Assembly: GCA_963585895.1 (NCBI GenBank)
Contig: OY757934.1
Location: 37,288,336 to 37,352,335, forward strand
Direction: 5' to 3'
Length of the DNA: 64,000 bases
Source of the DNA: Sepioteuthis lessoniana
Taxonomy: Eukaryota > Mollusca > Cephalopoda > Myopsida > Loliginidae
Translations under genes and position numbers: made by a program
Part shown: positions 56,404 through 64,000 of the stretch, in pieces
How positions within the stretch are numbered: position 1 is the stretch's first letter
Layout of the letters: each line of letters opens with the position of its first letter
Notes under the pieces: model-generated
Seen by the model: only the letters and a program-made list of their open reading frames with translations
The model's database searches: none
Told to the model about the DNA's origin: nothing

Positions 56404-56683
56404 AATATATAATAAATATATATTAGATATATATATCTAATTCATGGAATTTAGACTGTGACCCTGGGTTTCATGGAACAACAATCATCAGGCGTTTTGC
56501 AAAAAGCTCCATGAAACTCAGGGTCACAGTCTAAATTCCATGAATTAAATATATATATCAAATATATGTTTATTCATCATTATTATATAATAGCTCAATC
56601 CTAGATATTGAGCACTCTCTATATTAAATTGCACTTCGCCTCATACCCACAAGGTGATTTAGTGACAACCAACAGTGTTATGA

Positions 56684-56730
<47 letters not shown>

Positions 56731-57155
56731 TTGTAAACGAATAGTTTGTTAGTAATATCATTTTTAAACAACCCTTAGCTCTGGCACACAGTTAAATGGT
56801 TTCAAGTATTGCTATTTAACACAAGTAATTTTCTACAATATTATTCATCCGTTTGCACACATTTAAATGGTTCCAAGAATTGGTATGTAATACTAATAAT
56901 TCAATTTAGCATAAGTCATTTTTGTGCACATTTAAGGGTTTTAAGTACAGTAACTGATTAAATAATTCTATTTGATCCGGTCCAAAGTGAAGCTTGGAGT
57001 AATGGAAATAAAAATGTAATCCCAAGATCCAAGACTGGAGCCACATCATCTAATTGTTTAAGGTCATGCCGAAGACTATGGTTTTGGGTGGGGGTCTTAC
57101 CTCTCTGCAGAGATGCACTCAACATATTCTACAGCCCTAGCCGACTGAGCTAACA
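56284..57155 (-). mobile_element. SINE B copy 12, with internal insertions
   Basis: Tail at 56290-56345 (GTTTTATGGCATATCAACCC then TTGGAAGTTATTTAAAGTC), then CA/TA microsatellites, a foldback (56439-56546) and TA tract (56692-56728). From 56775 come variable units (CACACAGTTAAATGGTTTC), core near 56966 in degraded form, body GGCTTGGAGTAATGG-like, and head CAGCCCTAGCCGACTGAGC near 57137-57155. Boundaries of the inserts inside it are approximate. Confidence 0.7.
56439..56546. repeat. Foldback, arms 39 bp
   Basis: Arms 56439-56477 and 56508-56546 are reverse complements with at most one or two differences (ATGGAATTTAGACTGTGACC). One arm of the same repeat occurs alone at 28753-28792. The loop contains CAATCATCAGGCG. 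Confidence 0.88.
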
Positions 57156-57189
57156 GCAGCTAGTAACAGCAACGTTAACATAAGAATAA

Positions 57190-57985
57190 ACAGAAAATAA
57201 ATACATGAAAACTAAAAAAAGAAGAAAAATAACTGTATATTTCAAGTGTCAAACTAGCGAGATTGCGCATGCGAAGATATGGACTTGCCTACGGAAGCAA
57301 AACCTAAAGAGAGAAACTGAATCTCTCTTTATAGCAATACAAAACCAAACCATAAGAACTAATAATATAAAAGGAAAAATTGATAATACCCAACAGAATA
57401 ACAAGATTAGATAATGTGAAGACAATTATAAAACATTTAATCAAAATCAAATGAATGTAGTAAATTGTCACAAAACAAGTCCAAAACTAAAACCGACTGA
57501 GTGGGAAAAGTCCTCCACAGAAAACTGTCCAAGAGATTAGAACTTGACCATACTACCAAATGGTATACACACAAACAAGAATATGTTCTTGAGAGCTAAA
57601 TAAAATCTGTTTGAGATACAAACCGACCACCCGATCCTGGCCCGAAGAACGGACGTAGTGTTGATTAACGAGAAAATAAGAACTTGCCATCTAAAGGATT
57701 TTGCCGTTCTGGCAGACCAGAAAGTAAAACTTAAAGAAAGCGAAAAGAGTGAAATACTTGGATCATGACAAAAAATAAACCGTATAACATGAAGGTGACT
57801 GTGATTGTAGTTGATAGGCTTGGAACGGTAGCCAAAGACTTCGAAAAAAGACTGGAGGAATTGAAAATCAGAGGAAGAATCGAGACCATCCAGATCACAA
57901 CATTGTGGAAATCGGCTAGAATACTGAGAGGAGTCCTGGAGGCTTGAAGGGACTTGCCCTCTCTGTCTGTTACATAAACTCAAGT
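57190..57985 (+). mobile_element. REL-1 LINE fragment (copy 8)
   Basis: Reads KIWTCLRKQNLKRETESLFI (57205-57414) and then degraded linker sequence with DHTTKWYTHKQE. The endonuclease is decayed (RRTDVVLINEKIRTCHLKDF around 57643-57702), followed by the helices in the frame 57765-57947 (VTVIVVDRLGTVAKDFEKRL, IRGRIETIQITTLWKSARIL). Stop after RGVLEA. The 3' hairpins are weak here. Confidence 0.85.
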
Positions 57986-58435
57986 GACGCAGGAAAGAAA
58001 GCTCTCATGGACTAATATAGTGATAAGAAGAACGAGGAACTACTCGAAACTAAACTATATAGCAGAAATCTCATCAAGGGTCAAACGCCTAAGGTGTCTT
58101 CCTTGTAAGATACTCGGGACCATTCTGGAAGTGAACGAAGGAAGAACTTCAACAAATCGACTAAAGGACAACATATCAAGAAAAGGAGGAAGAGGACTCA
58201 CCAGCATTAAAGATAGCGTCGATACATCGATACAACAAATCGAACACTAAAAAAGTAAAGGAAGACTAATTACAGCGACTAGACACAATACAAACAAGAC
58301 AATGATCAAAAGAACAATAGAGACTGATGAACAAAAATGAGAAGAAAAACAACTGTATGAATATTTCAAACAACAATTAAGTTAAATCCAGTGAAGATCC
58401 ATCAGCTAAAGTTTAAAGACTCTCAAGAATATAAA
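57986..58435 (+). mobile_element. REL-1 LINE (copy 9), deleted derivative
   Basis: Open frame 57984-58250 encodes CKILGTILEVNEGRTSTNRL and GGRGLTSIKDSVDTSIQQIE, the thumb/linker. It continues to KTMIKRTIETDEQK, then jumps to the 3' terminal sequence (CATCAGCTAAAG, ACTCTCAAGAAT at 58402-58428). The endonuclease has been deleted. Confidence 0.75.
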
Positions 58436-58863
58436 CATACAACAGATCACCTAATCCCGGCCAGAAGACCAGACTTAATAAACTTGATATTAATCAACAA
58501 CAACAAAAAAAAAGAACTTGCAAAATAATCGACTTTGCTGTCCCGGCTGACAACAGAATAAAATTGAAAGAATGTGAAAAGAAGGATAAGTACCTCGACC
58601 TTGCTAGGGAATTAAAAAACTGTGGAACATGCAGGTGACAATTATACCAATTGTAATTGGTGCGTTTGGAACAGTAACTAAAGGTTTACTAAAGGGACTA
58701 GAGGACTTGGAAGTTGACGGACGAGTGGAGACCATCCAGACGACAGCATTATTGAGAACGGCTAGAATACTAAGAAGAGTCCTGGAGACTTGAGGAGACT
58801 TGCTGTCATTCAGACTCCAGTGAAAAACCATCGGCTAACGCTGATGCGAAAAGCTCTAATGAG

Positions 58864-58914
<51 letters not shown>
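58436..58914 (+). mobile_element. REL-1 LINE 3' end (copy 10), long TAA tail
   Basis: Endonuclease segment with GRPDLINLILINN-like then ELAKXSTLLSRLT in mixed frames, EKKDKYLDLARELK, then VTIIPIVIGAFGTVTKGL and TARILRRVLET. 3' hairpins CATCGGC-TAAC-GCTGATG and GCTCTAATGAGT (58828-58862), followed by a long (TAA)n, 58864-58914. Confidence 0.88.
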
Positions 58915-58915
<1 letters not shown>

Positions 58916-60175
58916 GTACTAGGGAATATTAGAAGCGAACACTATCACTCGAGTGCATATGAAAGAAAAAATAACAAAAGAGTATCTCAAAAACGAACGA
59001 GAAACCTTTACAAAATCAAGCCCTGCTGCAGGAATCTCATCAAAGAGATAAACACCTGTGCTGTCTCTATTGTAAGGTACTCGCGACCAGTATTGAAATG
59101 GCCTAGGGAAGAACATAAACAAATAAACAAGAAAACCCTTACATCCGTGGGTTAACAATGACAGACTGTGTCAAGAAAAGAAGTAGGAAGAGGACCCACC
59201 AGCATTGAAGATAGCGTTGGTGCATAAATACAAATAATCGAAGACTATATTTAAAAGAACAAAGAGGGACTAAATACAGTGACCAGAAACAGCACTGACA
59301 GCATTAAGATCAACAGAAGAACAATAACTAGGAAACAGAAATGAAAAGAAAAACAACTGTATAGTTATTTTAAGCGTCAAACTGACGAAATATCACACGA
59401 GAAGACCAGGAAATGGCGGAAAAAGGAAAACTCTAAAAAAGAAACAGAATCTAATCTAATAGCGGTACAAAATAACCCCATAAGGACAAATTATATTTAG
59501 GTGAAAATATATAAGATGCAACAGATTAACTGGTGTAGTTCATGTGGTAATAGAGACGAAACCATTAATCATATAATAACCGAATGGAGTAAACTAGCGC
59601 AAAGAGAGTGTAGGACTAAACATGACTGGGTGGGAAAGATGATCGACTGGTAATTTTGCAAGAAACTAAAATTCGACCACACTATCAAATGTTATGTGCA
59701 CAAACCAGAATCCATCCGAGAGTATAAGACATACAAAATTCTCTGGGATTTTAAGATACAAACAGATCACTTAATCCTAACCAGAAGACCAGACCTAGTG
59801 ATAATTAGGAAATAGAGAGAGAGAGAGAGAGAACGTTCTATATAGCGAACTTTGTCGTCCCGGCAAACCACAGAGGGAGAATCAAAGAAAACGAGAAGAG
59901 AGACAAGGACTTAGACCTTGCCAAAGAACTAAAAAGCAACGGAACATGAAGGTAAGTGGTGTGGTTGTAACGATCCCCAAAGGCTTGGTAAGGGGTCAGG
60001 AAGAGTTGGAAATCGGAGGACGAGCCGAGACCATGTAAACTACAGCATTGCTAAGTTCGGCCAGGATACTGAAAAGAGTCCTGGGACCCTGAGGAGAGTT
60101 GCTGTCAATCGGTCTCCAATGAAAAACCATCAGCTAATGCTGGTCTGAAAAGCTCGCAAGGAATAGAAAATAATA
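58915..60175 (+). mobile_element. REL-1 LINE, longest copy (copy 11)
   Basis: Begins directly at the end of the previous TAA tail. Broken frames give VSIVRYSRPVLKWPREEHKQ, VGRGPTSIEDSVGA, ETESNLIAVQNNPIRTNYI, a zinc-knuckle-like CSSCGNRDETINHIITEWSK (final cysteine replaced by W), KHDWVGKMIDW, FDHTIKCYVHKPES, ILWDFKIQTDHLILTRRPD with the RPD of the endonuclease, and then helices to LSSARILKRVLGP. GA repeats interrupt the endonuclease near 59813-59832. 3' hairpins CATCAGC-TAAT-GCTGGTC at 60128-60146. Stops and frameshifts throughout; not functional. Confidence 0.87.
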
Positions 60176-60711
60176 ATACAAGGACAAAAAAGGACCGATG
60201 GAAACAAAACAACAGAAATGAAGAAGGTAACTAAGAGAAACTTAAGAGAAAAAATAGAATTTAGACAGAATAGAAACAGACAAAATGGTCGTGGAAGGTA
60301 AAAAGTTCTGTCTTAAGTAATAGTTTTCCATTCACTTCTCATTCAGATTCTCTTCTGTTGACGCAAAATGGTTGTCTAGAGAGATTATTTTAGGAGAGAA
60401 TTGCATGTGTACACTTATCACTCACAATCCATTAGAGCTTAACAAGAGTAGCATTCCTTGTCCTGTCCAAAGCTGATTGGACGATGATATCCCAAAAATA
60501 GAAACAGACTCAATATCATTGACGATTAGGTGCCAAAGAGATGGCGATTACAGCTATTTCCTGTCGGAAAGGGAGTTTCTCATATTTTCAGTGAATTTAA
60601 ACGAATCTTACTTTGGTCATCTCTTAGAGAATTTCATATCCAGACTAATACATATGCACATACGAACGTAACCACACACACACACAACAATGAACGCGTG
60701 AGCGTATATCG
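60176..60711. other. No recognised feature
   Basis: A-rich sequence, then open frames 60477-60671 and 60530-60940 with no familiar motif. Confidence 0.45.
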
Positions 60712-61240
60712 TTTGATTTGGTTTGGCTTTATGGCATATCAACTATTGTCGGTTATTTACAACAAAATACTCTTTATACATATATATCAAATATATATGA
60801 TTTGTAAATATATTTTGTTGATAACATTTTTAGACGAGGCTAAGCTCATTGTTTTGCACTCTGTTAAATGGTTTCAAGTATTGCTATGTATCACTAACAA
60901 TTCAATTAAACATCGATTATTTATTTACACAGTTAAATGATCAAACAGTTTCATTTCAAACGATTCAGTTAAACATAAGTCATTTGTTTGCATTCAGTTT
61001 AAAGGTGAAAGTGCTATTTAACAAATAGATAGAACCTTTTCAGGTGCTCCCACACCGCGCCAGAGTGGACCTGGGATTGATGGCAGTGAAAAGGTACTAC
61101 GAATTCTCCAAAGCTTCCGCATTACAAAAGCATCACCATCAAATTGTTTAATGTCCTATCCAGGAAATTCATTTGGGTGGTGGGGGTCATCCTACAGAGA
61201 TGCAGTCGGTTTATTCTACTGCCAACTGTGCCACTAAGAA
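60712..61240 (-). mobile_element. SINE B copy 13
   Basis: Tail TTGGTTTGGCTTTATGG then CATATCAACTATTGTCGG near 60718-60752, variable units (CTCTGTTAAATGGTTTC), degraded core GCTATTTAACAAATAG near 61013, body CGCCAGAGTGGACCTGGG, and head region GATGCAGTCGG near 61200 with the end worn. Confidence 0.82.
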
Positions 61241-61531
61241 AACAACATTAAAAATAAGACGGTAGAGTTTATGCGAACATATAGTTTCTACTATGATATT
61301 AATCACGTGACAATACGGTAGTCAAAGACAACAATATCTTGCACTTGAAAGAATTGCGTCTCACACTAGTATCATCCCTTTGTGTGTGCTATGTATTTTC
61401 CAAGCATGAATATATTTGGCAAATGGAACTTACAAATCTTTGAATGAATACGTCCCGTGAAACTAAGAGTATATTGGATGGGAAAAAATCACCTCATACT
61501 TGTCAGTTGCAAAATTCTTGATTATCCTATT
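61241..61531. other. No recognised feature
   Basis: AT-rich gap. Confidence 0.4.
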
Positions 61532-61806
61532 TACCAACCCCTCCGCTCGGGCAGGAAATGACACAAGGTCAATTTTTAAGCGGAGTTTAACAGGTTTGAA
61601 TTCAGAGATTTCCTTCTCCTAGAATAGTTGCCTAACTAAGGCTGAAGAACCTAGTCTGTCCTACTATTTACCCATAGCTGGAGGGAGAATAATTGGATTC
61701 ATACCTTTCCCAAGGGTATTAGTGCAATGTGAAATGCAATCAGTCTCGTCCAGGATTTGAACTCGTGTCGCCGTGTTCATTTCCTAGGACGATAACAATT
61801 ACACCT
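61532..61806 (-). mobile_element. SINE A copy 10
   Basis: Well-preserved reversed SINE A: AACCCCTCCGCTCGGGC, ATGACACAAGGTCAATTTTT, ACTATTTACCCATAGC near 61663, B-box region GATTTGAACTCGTGTCG, and head ATAACAATTACACC, where the terminal few bases appear lost. Target-site duplication not identified. Confidence 0.9.
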
Positions 61807-62259
61807 AGCATTTAATGCAATAATCTAGATAGGTTTAGGTTTATTTGATTATTATTTATGGGATTATTCGCCACAATATCCAATCAGATTATTGTTCATT
61901 GAAGAATACTACATTCCACATCTACAGCAAGAGACTCATTGAATGAAAAGTCAATTTTGAATAATTAATTGAAATCCAATAAAATATCAATTTAATGTCA
62001 CAATGCTACTTTATTACGGGAAAACGATGCTTATCAACTCCATACGGGTTTTCCGAAAAGGAATTCTGATTCCTCTTTTAATGTTTGATTATTATAACTT
62101 TACATTCTCAATGCTCGTTGCTGTTCTTTTTTTAAATTAATAGTTTTCATTGACTAATGCTTCTTATAACTTCAGTGATTATATAGTTTCAAGTAAATAG
62201 TAAATACTTTTCATACAAACGCACTTCGTTTAATTTCTATCAAATATTTTATATCTGCA
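61807..62259. other. No recognised feature
   Basis: AT-rich unclassified DNA before the minisatellite. Confidence 0.45.
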
Positions 62260-62279
62260 GGGTTTCAAGTAACTAATAA

Positions 62280-62840
62280 TAATCCTTTGTAAACAATTAC
62301 GATTCAAGTATATATCATTAATACAAATATATTTACAAGTATCTATCCTTAATACAAAGATATTTACAAGTATCTATTATTAATACAAATACATTTACAA
62401 GTATCTATTATTAATAAAAATATATTTACAAGTATCTATCATTAATACAAATATATTCACAAGTATCTATTATTAATACAAATATATTTACAAGTATCTA
62501 TTATTAATACAAATATATTCACAAGTATCTATTATTAATACAAATATATTTACAAGTATCTATCATTAATACAAATATATTCACAAGTATCTATTATTAA
62601 TACAAATATATTCACAAGTATCTATTATTAATACAAATATATTTACAAGTATCTATTATTAATACAAATATATTTACAAGTATTTATCATTAATACAAAT
62701 ATATTTACAAGTATCTATTATTAACACAAATATATTTACAAGTATCTATCACTAATACAAATATATTCACAAGTATCTATTATTAATACAAATATATTCA
62801 CAAGTATCTATTATTAATACAAATATATTTACAAACAGTT
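62280..62840. repeat. 31-bp minisatellite, about 16-17 units
   Basis: The phrase ACAAGTATCTATTATTAATA recurs every 31 bp (starts 62335, 62366, 62397 and onward) to about 62834, with few substitutions. It sits against a SINE B body, like the 91-bp array in copy 2. Confidence 0.95.
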
Positions 62841-63190
62841 ATATGGTTTTAACACTTCCTATTTAACTTAGCAATAATCATTTGTTTGCCCACAGTTATA
62901 CAGCTTCATGTATTTGAAATTCAATATTGATAATTTTCAAACAGAACTATTTGACTCATAGATGTGACCCTAACTGGAGTTACCATTCCTAAATATAAAG
63001 GTAATAAAGGAGCACTCTGCAGTCTTCAGATCTCAAAAACTGGAGTCATATAATCAGCGGCAGTTTAGTATCTTACCCAGAAACCCCACTATTTTTTTTA
63101 CTGGGGTCATATCCAGAAAACGCCTTTTTTTTTAGAGGAATCATACCTTTCAACAGAGGATGCAGTCATCTTATTCTAAGCCCTGCAGAC
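62841..63190 (-). mobile_element. SINE B copy 14 (diverged)
   Basis: Variable units (ACAGTTATATGGTTTTAAC), core CTATTTGACTCATAG near 62948, body ACTGGAGTTACCATTCC and TCAAAAACTGGAGTCATAT, and head ATGCAGTCATCTTATTC near 63161. No 3' tail seen, and the 31-bp array occupies the expected region. Confidence 0.7.
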
Positions 63191-64000
63191 ATGTTTCTTT
63201 TTATTTATTTTAATTTAAAATACTTCAAATACAGGTTGTCCAAAAAAAAAGATCACGTCTTTCTATGAACATCTAGTATTATGTACAGAGTAAGAGAGAG
63301 GGGTTCGGAAAGAAGAAGAAGAAGAAGAAGAAGAAGAAGAAGAAGAAGAAGAAGAAGAAGAAGAAGAGTGTGGGGAGCGATCATTTATTTGCTTCTTTGA
63401 GAGAGTAAATATCACCCAGGGTCGAATTTAATGTGTGTCATTTCACGCGTAGGCAGGGGCAAAAACATCCAGTCTCTGTGGCTTTGCCATAAATGTGTCA
63501 GAATGAACCATGCCATCTTTCTTTTTGAGTAATGTGGAGGTGTTGCCTCGAAGTTGGGATATCCAAGAACTAAACACATAGATGTTAATTTCAGGCTCTG
63601 TTTTGCCAAAAGAAAAGAATAATCTGATTCCATCTTTAAATAAGCGAAGATATGAGATATCCAAGAGAGAAAAAGGGAAGGCTCGAGAGATGGATCATGG
63701 AAATAGTACTCAGTAACACATAAAAAGAACTATTTTGTGTCATATCAGTTACCCAATGAATTAGAGATCGGATTGTCTTAGAATATTAAAGTGGGATCTA
63801 CCAGTCTGTCGAATGGAAGACTTGGTTTCACTTGTTTGCCGTTGGATTCATCAGTTAAACTTTTTTCGTTTAAAAAGCTTATCAAACCAAAACTATTTGG
63901 TATAATTCAGAGCGTGTTAAGGCCATTGGAATAGTATAAGTCTTTAACGATAATATCATTTAAAAAAATACCAAACAATAACTTGAATGTCTTTAAAGTT
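63191..64000. other. Unclassified, with (GAA)n at 63313-63367
   Basis: A (GAA)n array of about 55 bp. Phrase CAGGTTGTCCAAAAAA near 63233 could be a DNA-transposon end, not followed up. No gene to the window end. Confidence 0.5.

Overview
This window looks like non-coding, repeat-saturated DNA from an animal nuclear genome. It is AT-rich, full of microsatellites (TA, CA, GA, GAA, TAA and TATC arrays), and holds no convincing host gene, rRNA, functional tRNA, operon or CRISPR array. Almost everything that can be named is a decayed transposable element. Several tRNA-derived SINE families with recognisable A and B boxes, an RTE-like LINE with a (TGA)n tail, LINEs with a restriction-like endonuclease, and mariner debris together suggest a mollusc. 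A cephalopod (octopus, squid or cuttlefish) is my best guess. That is an inference from repeat style, not a proof.

Layout. 1-9.5 kb is a plus-strand mosaic of LINE fragments of the R4/Dong-like type (C-terminal RPD...D endonuclease). Two subfamilies, called REL-1 and REL-2 here, are broken by SINEs and by a foldback element. 9.55-11.6 kb is the longest RTE-like LINE copy, 5'-truncated and carrying the RT motif YADD. 11.7-35 kb is a field of SINEs (A, B, D, E), microsatellites and minisatellites, including a 91-bp array at 15.2-16.1 kb and a 74-bp polypyrimidine array at 23.2-24.0 kb. 35.28-36.16 kb is an internally deleted mariner. 36-55 kb is mostly unclassified AT-rich DNA with SINEs, four short RTE-like 3' ends in the wider 33-51 kb stretch, and foldbacks with TA cores. 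54.0-55.55 kb is a purine-rich tract split by a SINE. 55.55-60.2 kb is a second head-to-tail series of REL-1 copies separated by TAA tracts. 60.7-63.4 kb returns to SINEs and a 31-bp minisatellite.

How the parts relate. The LINEs would have supplied reverse transcription and the SINEs are their likely parasites. All copies seen here carry stops, frameshifts or truncations, so nothing looks active. Insertion order can be read from target-site duplications at several places, with up to three levels of nesting. The most interesting signal is a short hairpin-forming 3' tail shared by two otherwise different SINE families (B and D), together with a core motif shared by A, B and D. This suggests a common LINE partner that is not in the window. 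Family B also carries a length-variable internal tandem array.

Names REL-1, REL-2 and SINE A to E are local labels used only here.
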